Assembly: GCA_002189035.1 (NCBI GenBank)
Contig: NEEC01000197.1
Location: forward strand, 1 to 64,000
Source of the DNA: Utricularia gibba
Lineage: Eukaryota; Streptophyta; Magnoliopsida; Lamiales; Lentibulariaceae
Length of the DNA stretch: 64,000 bases
Direction: 5' to 3'
In this document: positions 51,302 through 62,677 of the stretch, piece by piece
Layout: each line of letters starts with the position of its first letter
Position numbering within the stretch: the first letter of the stretch is position 1
Program-made: the position numbers and the translations under genes
The notes under the pieces: generated by a model
Databases searched by the model: none
Seen by the model: only the letters and a program-made list of their open reading frames with translations
Told to the model about the DNA's origin: nothing

Positions 51302-51929
51302 GTGATGCATTTATCAACGTTGGGTTTTCGGCGGCTGCCTGAATGGTTTTTCAAGCAATAGCTTGCCATTTTAAGGCGGGTGCTGTCGTTGGCAGCTTTG
51401 TAAGGGCCCAAGGTTCGGTCTGGCTCCTGAGCCCAATCGGGTGCTACTCGATGAAAATCGTGATGCATTTTTTGAAGTTAGGATGTCATGAGCACCCCAA
51501 ATGGTTTTCTCAACAACCTGATTTATATTTGAGGAGGCGCTCTAGGCTGGCACTAGTATCGAGCAAATGGTCGAGTCGCGCTCTGGCCCATAGTCATTTG
51601 TAGCCCGGCCAAAAAAGTGATGCATTTATTAACGTTGGGTTTTCGGCGGCTGCCTACATGCTTTTTTCGAGGAAAAGTTGTCGTTTTTTTGCGGGTGCTG
51701 TTGTTGGGAACTTCGTCCGGACCCAAGGTTCGGTCTGACTTCACAGCACAATCCGATCCCATTCGACGAAAATCGTGACACCTTTATTGAAGTTAGGATC
51801 TCATGACCACCCCAAATGGTTTTTTCAACAGCATGCTTTACACTTGACAAGGCGCTTTTGTGGGTCACCGAGATCGGGCCGGATTCGGGTCGGGCTTGAG
51901 CCCAAGTCAGCTGTAGCCCGGCAAAAGAA

Positions 51930-52193
51930 GTGATGCATTTATTAACGTTGGGTTGTCGGCGGCTGCCCACATGGTTTTTCAAGCAACAGCTTGCCATTTA
52001 AAGGCGGGTGCTGTCGTTGGGAGCTTTGTCCGGCCCGAGACTAAGCCCAATCGGGTCTCGACGAAAATCGTAACGCATTTGATGTAGTTAGGATGTCATG
52101 AGAACCCAATGGGTTTTCTCAACACTCTGCTATATATTTGTCGCGGATTGGGCCAGAGGTCGGGTCGGGCTCAGGCGTCAGTTGGGAAAATAA
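51930..52193. repeat. Eroded C monomer (264 bp)
   Basis: Losses are scattered: CGAGACTAAGCCC (TTCGGTCTGGCT gone), GGGTCTCGACG, ATATTTGTCGCGGATTGGG and CAGGCGTCAGTTGGG. The remainder follows the C consensus. Confidence 0.82.
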
Positions 52194-52389
52194 GTGATGC
52201 GCAAATGGTTTTTCTTAAAGCTTTGTCATTCGGTCTGGCTACTAAGAATCGACTCGACGAAATCGTAATGCCATGATGGGTTTTCTCAACACTCTGCTAT
52301 ATATTTGAGAAGGCGCCCTCGGGGTTTCGGGATTGGGCCAGAGGTCGGGTCGGGCTCAGGCCAATAGTCAGTTGTAGCCCGGAAAATAA
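52194..52389. repeat. Eroded D' monomer (196 bp)
   Basis: The start is nearly gone (GTGATGCGCAAATGG). The middle is reduced to CTTAAAGCTTTGTC, ATTCGGTCTGG and CTAAGAATCGACTCG. From CTCTGCTATATATTTGAG onward it is intact and C-like. Confidence 0.82.
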
Positions 52390-52700
52390 GTGATGCATTT
52401 ATCAACGATGGGTTTTCGGCGGCTGCCTAAATGGTTTTTCAAGCAACAGCTTGCCGTTTTAAGGTGGGTGCTGTGTTGGGAGCTTTGTCAGGGCCCGAGA
52501 TTCGGTCTGGCTACTAAGCCCAATCGGGTCGTACTCGACGAAATCGTAATGCATTTGCTTTAGTTAGGATGTCATGAGAACCCCAACGGGTTTTCTCAAC
52601 ACTCTACTTTATATTTCAGAAGGCGCTCTTGGGGGTTTCGGGATTGGGCCAGAGGTCGGGTCGGGCTATGGCCCATAGTCAGTTGTAGCCCGGAAAATAA

Positions 52701-53949
52701 GTGATGCATTTATCAACGTTGGGTTTTCGGCGGCTGCCTGAATGGTTTTTCAAGCAATAGCTTGCCATTTTAAGGCGGGTGCTGTCGTTGGCAGCTTTGT
52801 AAGGGCCCAAGGTTCGGTCTGGCTCCTGAGCCCAATCGGGTGCTACTCGATGAAAATCGTGATGCATTTTTGAAGTTAGGATGTCATGAGCACCCCAAAT
52901 GGTTTTCAACAACCTGATTTATATTTGAGGAGGCGCTCTAGGCTGGCACTAGTATCGAGCAAATGGTCGAGTCGCGCTCTGGCCCATAGTCATTTGTAGC
53001 CCGGCCAAAAAAGTGATGCATTTATTAACGTTGGGTTTTCGGCGGCTGCCTACATGCTTTTTTCGAGGAAAAGTTGTCGTTTTTTTGCGGGTGCTGTTGT
53101 TGGGAACTTCGTCCGGACCCAAGGTCGGTCTGACTTCACAGCACAATCCGATCCCATTCGACGAAAATCGTGACACCTTTATTGAAGTTAGGATCTCATG
53201 ACCACCCCAAATGGTTTTTTCAACAGCATGCTTTACACTTGACAAGGCGCTTTTGTGGGTCACCGAGATCGGGCCGGATTCGGGTCGGGCTTGAGCCCAT
53301 AGTCAGCTGTAGCCCGGCAAAAGAAGTGATGCATTTATTAACGTTGGGTTGTCGGCGGCTGCCCACATGGTTTTTCAAGCAACAGCTTGCCATTTAAAGT
53401 CGGGTGCTGTCGTTGGGAGCTTTGTCCGGCCCGAGATTCGGTCTGGCTACTAAGCCCAATCGGGTCGCACTCGACGAAAATCGTAACGCATTTGATGTAG
53501 TTAGGATGTCATGAGAACCCCAATGGGTTTTCTCAACACTCTGCTATATATTTGAGAAGGCGCCCTCGGAGGGTTTCGGGATTGGGCCAGAGGTCGGGTC
53601 GGGCTCAGGCCAATAGTCAGTTGTAGCCCGGAAAATAAGTGATGCATTTATCAACGATGGGTTTTCGGCGGCTGCCTAAATGGTTTTTCAAGCAACAGCT
53701 TGCCGTTTTAAGGTGGGTGCTGTAGTTGGGAGCTTTGTCAGGGCCCGAGATTCGGTCTGGCTACTAAGCCCAATCGGGTCGTACTCGACGAAATCGTAAT
53801 GCATTTGCTTTAGTTAGGATGTCATGAGAACCCCAACGGGTTTTCTCAACACTCTACTTTATATTTCAGAAGGCGCTCTGGGGGTTTCGGGATTGGGCCA
53901 GAGGTCGGGTCGGGCTATGGCCCATAGTCAGTTGTAGCCCGGAAAATAA
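52701..53949. repeat. Tetramer A-B-C-D
   Basis: Monomers start at 52701, 53013, 53326 and 53639. A lacks TC (GGTTTTCAACAACC) and one T. B has AAGGTCGG and GCCCATAGTC. Confidence 0.92.
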
Positions 53950-55199
53950 GTGATGCATTTATCAACGTTGGGTTTTCGGCGGCTGCCTGAATGGTTTTTC
54001 AAGCAATAGCTTGCCATTTTAAGGCGGGTGCTGTCGTTGGCAGCTTTGTAAGGGCCCAAGGTTCGGTCTGGCTCCTGAGCCCAATCGGGTGCTACTCGAT
54101 GAAAATCGTGATGCATTTTTTGAAGTTAGGATGTCATGAGCACCCCAAATGGTTTTTCAACAACCTGATTTATATTGAGGAGGCGCTCTAGGCTGGCACT
54201 AGTATCGAGCAAATGGTCGAGTCGCGCTCTGCCCATAGTCATTTGTAGCCCGGCCAAAAAAGTGATGCATTTATTAACGTTGGGTTTTCGGCGGCTGCCT
54301 ACATGCTTTTTTCGAGGAAAAGTTGTCGTTTTTTTGCGGGTGCTGTTGTTGGGAACTTCGTCCGGACCCAAGGTTCGGTCTGACTTCACAGCACAATCCG
54401 ATCCCATTCGACGAAAATCGTGACACCTTTATTGAAGTTAGGATCTCATGACCACCCCAAATGGTTTTTTCAACAGCATGCTTTACACTTGACAAGGCGC
54501 TTTTGTGGGTCACCGAGATCGGGCCGGATTCGGGTCGGGCTTGAGCCCAAAGTCAGCTGTAGCCCGGCAAAAGAAGTGATGCATTTATTAACGTTGGGTT
54601 GTCGGCGGCTGCCCACATGGTTTGTCAAGCAATAGCTTGCCATTTAAAGTCGGGTGCTGTCGTTGGGAGCTTTGTCCGGCCCGAGATTCGGTCTGGCTAC
54701 TAAGCCCAATCGGGTCGCACTCGACGAAAATCGTAACGCATTTGATGTAGTTAGGATGTCATGAGAACCCCAATGGGTTTTCTCAACACTCTGCTATATA
54801 TTTGAGAAGGCGCCCTCGGAGGGTTTCGGGATTGGGCCAGAGGTCGGGTCGGGCTCAGGCCAATAGTCAGTTGTAGCCCGGAAAATAAGTGATGCATTTA
54901 TCAACGATGGGTTTTCGGCGGCTGCCTAAATGGTTTTTCAAGCAACAGCTTGCCGTTTTAAGGTGGGTGCTGTAGTTGGGAGCTTTGTCAGGGCCCGAGA
55001 TTCGGTCTGGCTACTAAGCCCAATCGGGTCGTACTCGACGAAATCGTAATGCATTTGCTTTAGTTAGGATGTCATGAGAACCCCAACGGGTTTTCTCAAC
55101 ACTCTACTTTATATTTCAGAAGGCGCTCTTGGGGGTTTCGGGATTGGGCCAGAGGTCGGGTCGGGCTATGGCCATAGTCAGTTGTAGCCCGGAAAATAA
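53950..55199. repeat. Tetramer A-B-C-D
   Basis: Monomers start at 53950, 54262, 54576 and 54889. A has private losses (TTTATATTGAGG, CTCTGCCCATAG). B and C markers equal those of 42264-43517. Confidence 0.92.
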
Positions 55200-56448
55200 G
55201 TGATGCATTTATCAACGTTGGGTTTTCGGCGGCTGCCTGAATGGTTTTTCAAGCAATAGCTTGCCATTTTAAGGCGGGTGCTGTCGTTGGCAGCTTTGTA
55301 AGGGCCCAAGGTTCGGTCTGGCTCCTGAGCCCAATCGGGTGCTACTCGATGAAAATCGTGATGCATTTTTTGAAGTTAGGATGTCATGAGCACCCCAAAT
55401 GGTTTTCTCAACAACCTGATTTATATTTGAGGAGGCGCTCTAGGCTGGCACTAGTATCGAGCAAATGGTCGAGTCGCGCTCTGGCCCATAGTCATTTGTA
55501 GCCCGGCCAAAAAAGTGATGCATTTATTAACGTTGGGTTTTCGGCGGCTGCCTACATGCTTTTTTCGAGGAAAAGTTGTCGTTTTTTTGCGGGTGCTGTT
55601 GTTGGGAACTTCGTCCGGACCCAAGGTCGGTCTGACTTCACAGCACAATCCGATCCCATTCGACGAAATCGTGATGCCTTTATTGAAGTTAGGATCTCAT
55701 GACCACCCCAAATGGTTTTTTCAACAGCATGCTTTACACTTGACAAGGCGCTTTTGTGGGTCACCGAGATCGGGCCGGATTCGGGTCGGGCTTGAGCCCA
55801 AAGTCAGCTGTAGCCCGGCAAAAGAAGTGATGCATTTATTAACGTTGGGTTGTCGGCGGCTGCCCACATGGTTTTCAAGCAATAGCTTGCCATTTAAAGT
55901 CGGGTGCTGTCGTTGGGAGCTTTGTCCGGCCCGAGATTCGGTCTGGCTACTAAGCCCAATCGGGTCGCACTCGACGAAAATCGTAACGCATTTGATGTAG
56001 TTAGGATGTCATGAGAACCCCAATGGGTTTTCTCAACACTCTGCTATATATTTGAGAAGGCGCCCTCGGAGGGTTTCGGGATTGGGCCAGAGGTCGGGTC
56101 GGGCTCAGGCCAATAGTCAGTTGTAGCCCGGAAAATAAGTGATGCATTTATCAACGATGGGTTTTCGGCGGCTGCCTAAATGGTTTTTCAAGCAACAGCT
56201 TGCCGTTTTAAGGTGGGTGCTGTAGTTGGGAGCTTTGTCAGGGCCCGAGATTCGGTCTGGCTACTAAGCCCAATCGGGTCGTACTCGACGAAATCGTAAT
56301 GCATTTGCTTTAGTTAGGATGTCATGAGAACCCCAATGGGTTTTCTCAACACTCTACTTTATATTTCAGAAGGCGCTTGGGGGTTTCGGGATTGGGCCAG
56401 AGGTCGGGTCGGGCTATGGCCCATAGTCAGTTGTAGCCCGGAAAATAA
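55200..56448. repeat. Tetramer A-B-C-D; site of the longest spurious open frame
   Basis: Monomers start at 55200, 55515, 55827 and 56139. B is AAGGTCGG, GAAATCGTGATGCC. D keeps the older AATGGG and is shortened at GGCGCTTGGGGG. A 161-codon frame at 55515-56000 arises from B and C and is not a gene. Confidence 0.92.
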
Positions 56449-57977
56449 GTGATGCATTTATCAACGTTGGGTTTTCGGCGGCTGCCTGAATGGTTTTTCA
56501 AGCAATAGCTTGCCATTTTAAGGCGGGTGCTGTCGTTGGCAGCTTTGTAAGGGCCCAAGGTTCGGTCTGGCTCCTGAGCCCAATCGGGTGCTACTCGATG
56601 AAAATCGTGATGCATTTTTTGAAGTTAGGATGTCATGAGCACCCCAAATGGTTTTCTCAACAACCTGATTTATATTTGAGGAGGCGCTCTAGGCTGGCAC
56701 TAGTATCGAGCAAATGGTCGAGTCGCGCTCTGGCCCATAGTCATTTGTAGCCCGGCCAAAAAAGTGATGCATTTATTAACGTTGGGTTTTCGGCGGCTGC
56801 CTACATGCTTTTTTCGAGGAAAAGTTGTCGTTTTTTTGCGGGTGCTGTTGTTGGGAACTTCGTCCGGACCAAGGTCGGTCTGACTTCACAGCAAATCCGA
56901 TCCCATTCGACGAAAATCGTGATGCCTTTATTGAAGTTAGGATCTCATGACCACCCAAATGGTTTTTTCAACAGCATGCTTTACACTTGACAAGGCGCTT
57001 TTGTGGGTCACCGAGATCGGGCCGGATTCGGGTCGGGCTTGAGCCCAAGTCAGCTGTAGCCCGGCAAAAGAAGTGATGCATTTATTAACGTTGGGTTGTC
57101 GGCGGCTGCCCACATGGTTTTTCAAGCAATAGCTTGCCATTTAAAGTCGGGTGCTGTCGTTGGGAGCTTTGTCCGGCCCGAGATTCGGTCTGGCTACTAA
57201 GCCCAATCGGGTCGCACTCGACGAAAATCGTAACGCATTTGATGTAGTTAGGATGTCATGAGAACCCCAATGGGTTTCTCAACACTCTGCTATATATTTG
57301 AGAAGGCAATTGGGCCAGAGGTCGGGTCGGGCTCAGGCCAATAGTCAAGCCCGGAAAATAAGTGATGCATTTATCAACGATGGGTTTTCGGCGGCTGCCT
57401 AAATGGTTTTTCAAGCAACAGCTTGCCGTTTTAAGGTGGGTGCTGTAGTTGGGAGCTTTGTCAGGGCCCGAGATTCGGTCTGGCTACTAAGCCCAATCGG
57501 GTCGTACTCGACGAAATCGTAAGCATTTGCTTTAGTTAGGATGTCATGAGAACCCCAATGGGTTTTCTCAACACTCTGCTTATATTTCAGAAGGCGCTCT
57601 CGGGGGTTTCGGGATTGGGCCAGAGGTCGGGTCGGGCTCAGGCCAATAGTCAGTTGTAGCCCGGAAAATAAGTGATGCATTTATCAACGTGGGTTTTCGG
57701 CGGCTGCCTAAATGGTTTTTCAAGCAACAGCTTGCCGTTTTAAGGTGGGTGCTGTTGGGAGCTTTGTCAGGGCCCGAGATTCGGTCTGGCTACTAAGCCC
57801 AATCGGGTCGTACTCGACGAAATCGTAATGCATTTGCTTTAGTTAGGATGTCATGAGAACCCCAAGGGTTTTCTCAACACTCTACTTTATATTTAGAAGG
57901 CGCTCTTGGGGGTTTCGGGATTGGGCCAGAGGTCGGGTCGGGCTATGGCCCATAGTCAGTTGTAGCCCGGAAAATAA
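56449..57977. repeat. Five-monomer unit A-B-C-D'-D
   Basis: Monomers start at 56449, 56764, 57073, 57362 and 57672. B has three one-base losses (CGGACCAAGG, AGCAAATCC, CCACCCAAATGG). C is 289 bp (GAAGGCAATTGGGCC, GTCAAGCCCGG). D begins AACGTGGG. Confidence 0.88.
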
Positions 57978-59232
57978 GTGATGCATTTATCAACGTTGGG
58001 TTTTCGGCGGCTGCCTGAATGGTTTTTCAAGCAATAGCTTGCCATTTTAAGGCGGGTGCTGTCGTTGGCAGCTTTGTAAGGGCCCAAGGTTCGGTCTGGC
58101 TCCTGAGCCCAATCGGGTGCTACTCGATGAAAATCGTGATGCATTTTTTGAAGTTAGGATGTCATGAGCACCCCAAATGGTTTTCTCAACAACCTGATTT
58201 ATATTTGAGGAGGCGCTCTAGGCTGGCACTAGTATCGAGCAAATGGTCGAGTCGCGCTCTGGCCCATAGTCATTTGTAGCCCGGCCAAAAAAGTGATGCA
58301 TTTATTAACGTTGGGTTTTCGGCGGCTGCCTACATGCTTTTTTCGAGGAAAAGTTGTCGTTTTTTTGCGGGTGCTGTTGTTGGGAACTTCGTCCGGACCC
58401 AAGGATCGGTCTGACTTCACAGCACAATCCGATCCCATTCGACGAAATCGTGATGCCTTTATTGAAGTTAGGATCTCATGACCACCCCAAATGGTTTTTT
58501 CAACAGCATGCTTTACACTTGACAAGGCGCTTTTGTGGGTCACCGAGATCGGGCCGGATTCGGGTCGGGCTTGAGCCCAAGTCAGCTGTAGCCCGGCAAA
58601 AGAAGTGATGCATTTATTAACGTTGGGTTGTCGGCGGCTGCCCACATGGTTTTCAAGCAATAGCTTGCCATTTAAAGTCGGGTGCTGTCGTTGGGAGCTT
58701 TGTCCGGCCCGAGATTCGGTCTGGCTACTAAGCCCAATCGGGTCGCACTCGACGAAAATCGTAACGCATTTGATGTAGTTAGGATGTCATGAGAACCCCA
58801 ATGGGTTTTCTCAACACTCTGCTATATATATTTGAGAAGGCGCCCTCGGAGGGTTTCGGGATTGGGCCAGAGGTCGGGTCGGGCTCAGGCCAATAGTCAG
58901 TTGTAGCCCGGAAAATAAGTGATGCATTTATCAACGATGGGTTTTCGGCGGCTGCCTAAATGGTTTTTCAAGCAACAGCTTGCCGTTTTAAGGTGGGTGC
59001 TGTAGTTGGGAGCTTTGTCAGGGCCCGAGATTCGGTCTGGCTACTAAGCCCAATCGGGTCGTACTCGACGAAATCGTAATGCATTTGCTTTAGTTAGGAT
59101 GTCATGAGAACCCCAACGGGTTTTCTCAACACTCTACTTTATATTTCAGAAGGCGCTCTTGGGGGGTTTCGGGATTGGGCCAGAGGTCGGGTCGGGCTAT
59201 GGCCCATAGTCAGTTGTAGCCCGGAAAAATAA
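57978..59232. repeat. Tetramer A-B-C-D
   Basis: Monomers start at 57978, 58293, 58605 and 58919. B is AAGGATCGG with GCCCAAGTC. C has an extra TA (CTATATATATTTGAG). D ends GGAAAAATAA. Confidence 0.93.
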
Positions 59233-60484
59233 GTGATGCATTTATCAACGTTGGGTTTTCGGCGGCTGCCTGAATGGTTTTTCAAGCAATAGCTTGCCAT
59301 TTTAAGGCGGGTGCTGTCGTTGGCAGCTTTGTAAGGGCCCAAGGTTCGGTCTGGCTCCTGAGCCCAATCGGGTGCTACTCGATGAAAATCGTGATGCATT
59401 TTTTGAAGTTAGGATGTCATGAGCACCCCAAATGGTTTTCTCAACAACCTGATTTATATTTGAGGAGGCGCTCTAGGCTGGCACTAGTATCGAGCAAATG
59501 GTCGAGTCGCGCTCTGGCCCATAGTCATTTGTAGCCCGGCCAAAAAAGTGATGCATTTATTAACGTTGGGTTTTCGGCGGCTGCCTACATGCTTTTTTCG
59601 AGGAAAAGTTGTCGTTTTTTTGCGGGTGCTGTTGTTGGGAACTTCGTCCGGACCCAAGGATCGGTCTGACTTCACAGCACAATCCGATCCCATTCGACGA
59701 AATCGTGATGCCTTTATTGAAGTTAGGATCTCATGACCACCCCAAATGGTTTTTTCAACAGCATGCTTTACACTTGACAAGGCGCTTTTGTGGGTCACCG
59801 AGATCGGGCCGGATTCGGGTCGGGCTTGAGCCCAAAGTCAGCTGTAGCCCGGCAAAAGAAGTGATGCATTTATTAACGTTGGGTTGTCGGCGGCTGCCCA
59901 CATGGTTTGTCAAGCAATAGCTTGCCATTTAAAGTCGGGTGCTGTCGTTGGGAGCTTTGTCCGGCCCGAGATTCGGTCTGGCTACTAAGCCCAATCGGGT
60001 CGCACTCGACGAAAATCGTAACGCATTTGATGTAGTTAGGATGTCATGAGAACCCCAATGGGTTTTCTCAACACTCTGCTATATATTTGAGAAGGCGCCC
60101 TCGGAGGGTTTCGGGATTGGGCCAGAGGTCGGGTCGGGCTCAGGCCAATAGTCAGTTGTAGCCCGGAAAATAAGTGATGCATTTATCAACGATGGGTTTT
60201 CGGCGGCTGCCTAAATGGTTTTTCAAGCAACAGCTTGCCGTTTTAAGGTGGGTGCTGTAGTTGGGAGCTTTGTCAGGGCCCGAGATTCGGTCTGGCTACT
60301 AAGCCCAATCGGGTCGTACTCGACGAAATCGTAATGCATTTGCTTTAGTTAGGATGTCATGAGAACCCCAACGGGTTTTCTCAACACTCTACTTTATATT
60401 TCAGAAGGCGCTCTTGGGGTTTCGGGATTGGGCCAGAGGTCGGGTCGGGCTATGGCCCATAGTCAGTTGTAGCCCGGAAAATAA
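59233..60484. repeat. Tetramer A-B-C-D, extra unit relative to the upstream copy
   Basis: Monomers start at 59233, 59548, 59861 and 60174. B is AAGGATCGG, GCCCAAAGTC. It has no unambiguous counterpart in 46285-50048, so it looks like a local gain or an upstream loss. D is shortened at CTCTTGGGGTTTC. Confidence 0.9.
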
Positions 60485-61736
60485 GTGATGCATTTATCAA
60501 CGTTGGGTTTTCGGCGGCTGCCTGAATGGTTTTTCAAGCAATAGCTTGCCATTTTAAGGCGGGTGCTGTCGTTGGCAGCTTTGTAAGGGCCCAAGGTTCG
60601 GTCTGGCTCCTGAGCCCAATCGGGTGCTACTCGATGAAAATCGTGATGCATTTTTTGAAGTTAGGATGTCATGAGCACCCCAAATGGTTTTCTCAACAAC
60701 CTGATTTATATTTGAGGAGGCGCTCTAGGCTGGCACTAGTATCGAGCAAATGGTCGAGTCGCGCTCTGGCCCATAGTCATTTGTAGCCCGGCCAAAAAAG
60801 TGATGCATTTATTAACGTTGGGTTTTCGGCGGCTGCCTACATGCTTTTTTCGAGGAAAAGTTGTCGTTTTTTTGCGGGTGCTGTTGTTGGGAACTTCGTC
60901 CGGACCCAAGGTCGGTCTGACTTCACAGCACAATCCGATCCCATTCGACGAAATCGTGATGCCTTTATTGAAGTTAGGATCTCATGACCACCCCAAATGG
61001 TTTTTTCAACAGCATGCTTTACACTTGACAAGGCGCTTTTGTGGGTCACCGAGATCGGGCCGGATTCGGGTCGGGCTTGAGCCCAAAGTCAGCTGTAGCC
61101 CGGCAAAAGAAGTGATGCATTTATTAACGTTGGGTTGTCGGCGGCTGCCCACATGGTTTGTCAAGCAATAGCTTGCCATTTAAAGTCGGGTGCTGTCGTT
61201 GGGAGCTTTGTCCGGCCCGAGATTCGGTCTGGCTACTAAGCCCAATCGGGTCGCACTCGACGAAAATCGTAACGCATTTGATGTAGTTAGGATGTCATGA
61301 GAACCCCAATGGGTTTTCTCAACACTCTGCTATATATTTGAGAAGGCGCCCTCGGAGGGTTTTCGGGATTGGGCCAGAGGTCGGGTCGGGCTCAGGCCAA
61401 TAGTCAGTTGTAGCCCGGAAAATAAGTGATGCATTTATCAACGATGGGTTTTCGGCGGCTGCCTAAATGGTTTTTCAAGCAACAGCTTGCCGTTTTAAGG
61501 TGGGTGCTGTAGTTGGGAGCTTTGTCAGGGCCCGAGATTCGGTCTGGCTACTAAGCCCAATCGGGTCGTACTCGACGAAATCGTAATGCATTTGCTTTAG
61601 TTAGGATGTCATGAGAACCCCAACGGGTTTTCTCAACACTCTACTTATATTTCAGAAGGCGCTCTTGGGGGTTTCGGGATTGGGCCAGAGGTCGGGTCGG
61701 GCTATGGCCCATAGTCAGTTGTAGCCCGGAAAATAA
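60485..61736. repeat. Tetramer A-B-C-D
   Basis: Monomers start at 60485, 60800, 61112 and 61426. B is AAGGTCGG. C has an extra T (GAGGGTTTTCGGG). D has CTACTTATATTTCAG. Confidence 0.93.
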
Positions 61737-62051
61737 GTGATGCATTTATCAACGTTGGGTTTTCGGCGGCTGCCTGAATGGTTTTTCAAGCAATAGCTTG
61801 CCATTTTAAGGCGGGTGCTGTCGTTGGCAGCTTTGTAAGGGCCCAAGGTTCGGTCTGGCTCCTGAGCCCAATCGGGTGCTACTCGATGAAAATCGTGATG
61901 CATTTTTTGAAGTTAGGATGTCATGAGCACCCCAAATGGTTTTCTCAACAACCTGATTTATATTTGAGGAGGCGCTCTAGGCTGGCACTAGTATCGAGCA
62001 AATGGTCGAGTCGCGCTCTGGCCCATAGTCATTTGTAGCCCGGCCAAAAAA
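61737..62051. repeat. Reference monomer type A (315 bp)
   Basis: Chosen as the type copy. Diagnostic strings are GCCTGAATGG, CCATTTTAAGG, GCAGCTTTGTAAGGGCCC, CTCCTGAGCCC and GGCACTAGTATCGAGC; the end is GGCCAAAAAA. It splits into half-units h1 61737-61894 (158 bp) and h2 61895-62051 (157 bp), both starting GTGATGCATTT. The left-domain subtype A' instead has GCCTAAATGG, a shorter GGCGGTGCTG, TTTGTTAGGGCCC, GCATTTGCTGAAG and GGCACCAGTATC. Confidence 0.93.
61777..61805. other. Imperfect inverted repeat in h1 (type example)
   Basis: Reading 5' to 3': AATGG, five T, CAAGC, a four-base loop AATA, GCTTG, CCATT. CAAGC pairs with GCTTG and AATGG with CCATT, giving ten pairs with a one-sided T5 bulge. 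C keeps CAAGC/GCTTG and ATGG/CCAT; D keeps the inner arm and loses part of the outer (CCGTT). B has no equivalent. A cruciform or hairpin is possible but not demonstrated. Confidence 0.6.
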
Positions 62052-62089
62052 GTGATGCATTTATTAACGTTGGGTTTTCGGCGGCTGCC
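62036..62089. other. Conserved junction box between monomers (type example)
   Basis: About 54 bp spanning the A/B junction: TAGCCCGG, a short A-rich stretch, GTGATGCATTTAT, AACG, GGG and TCGGCGGCTGCC. The same box, with few changes, spans A/B, B/C, C/D and D/A junctions across the window, while the middle of each monomer diverges strongly between types. Conservation across types rather than only between copies of one type suggests a constrained site, such as a protein-binding or structural element, but no binding protein can be named. Confidence 0.6.
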
Positions 62090-62364
62090 TACATGCTTTT
62101 TTCGAGGAAAAGTTGTCGTTTTTTTGCGGGTGCTGTTGTTGGGAACTTCGTCCGGACCCAAGGATCGGTCTGACTTCACAGCACAATCCGATCCCATTCG
62201 ACGAAATCGTGATGCCTTTATTGAAGTTAGGATCTCATGACCACCCCAAATGGTTTTTTCAACAGCATGCTTTACACTTGACAAGGCGCTTTTGTGGGTC
62301 ACCGAGATCGGGCCGGATTCGGGTCGGGCTTGAGCCCAAAGTCAGCTGTAGCCCGGCAAAAGAA
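62052..62364. repeat. Reference monomer type B (313 bp)
   Basis: The most divergent of the four. Diagnostic strings are CTACATGC, CGAGGAAAAGTTGTCG, TGACTTCACAGCACAATC and CATGCTTTACACTTGAC; the end is GGCAAAAGAA. Half-units are h1 62052-62208 (157 bp) and h2 62209-62364 (156 bp). The inverted repeat found in h1 of A, C and D is absent. Subtype B' has GGTGGCTGCC and CTTTTTGAAGG and often reads GTGATACC at the h2 start. Confidence 0.93.
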
Positions 62365-62677
62365 GTGATGCATTTATTAACGTTGGGTTGTCGGCGGCTG
62401 CCCACATGGTTTGTCAAGCAATAGCTTGCCATTTAAAGTCGGGTGCTGTCGTTGGGAGCTTTGTCCGGCCCGAGATTCGGTCTGGCTACTAAGCCCAATC
62501 GGGTCGCACTCGACGAAAATCGTAACGCATTTGATGTAGTTAGGATGTCATGAGAACCCCAATGGGTTTTCTCAACACTCTGCTATATATTTGAGAAGGC
62601 GCCCTCGGAGGGTTTCGGGATTGGGCCAGAGGTCGGGTCGGGCTCAGGCCAATAGTCAGTTGTAGCCCGGAAAATAA
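62365..62677. repeat. Reference monomer type C (313 bp)
   Basis: Diagnostic strings are GGTTGTCGGCGG, CCCACATGG, GTCGCACTCG, AACGCATTTGATGTAG and CTATATATTTGAG, ending GGAAAATAA. Half-units are h1 62365-62521 (157 bp) and h2 62522-62677 (156 bp). In h2 the ATGCAT core is changed to ACGCAT. This copy carries the right-domain variant GTTTGTCAAGCAATAGC with AAAGTCGGG, where older copies have TTTTTCAAGCAACAGC with AAAGGCGGG. Confidence 0.93.

Larger units (their letters stand above)
51302..52700. repeat. Five-monomer unit A-B-C(eroded)-D(eroded)-D
   Basis: Monomers start at 51302, 51617, 51930, 52194 and 52390. A, B and the last D are ordinary. C carries the same lost C (GAACCCAATGGG) as the C copies at 40239 and 45397. 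Confidence 0.86.

Noticed and set aside
55515-56000. Longest open frame, 161 codons on the + strand
   Set aside because: It runs across B and C satellite monomers, is broken by one-base indels in sister copies, overlaps open frames on the other strand, and its product is a patchwork of repeat translations without any domain.
61715-61903. A 62-codon minus-strand frame preserved in nearly every A monomer
   Set aside because: It is preserved because A copies are nearly identical at the DNA level, including third positions. Subtype A' and left-domain copies shift or stop it, so there is no sign of protein-level selection.
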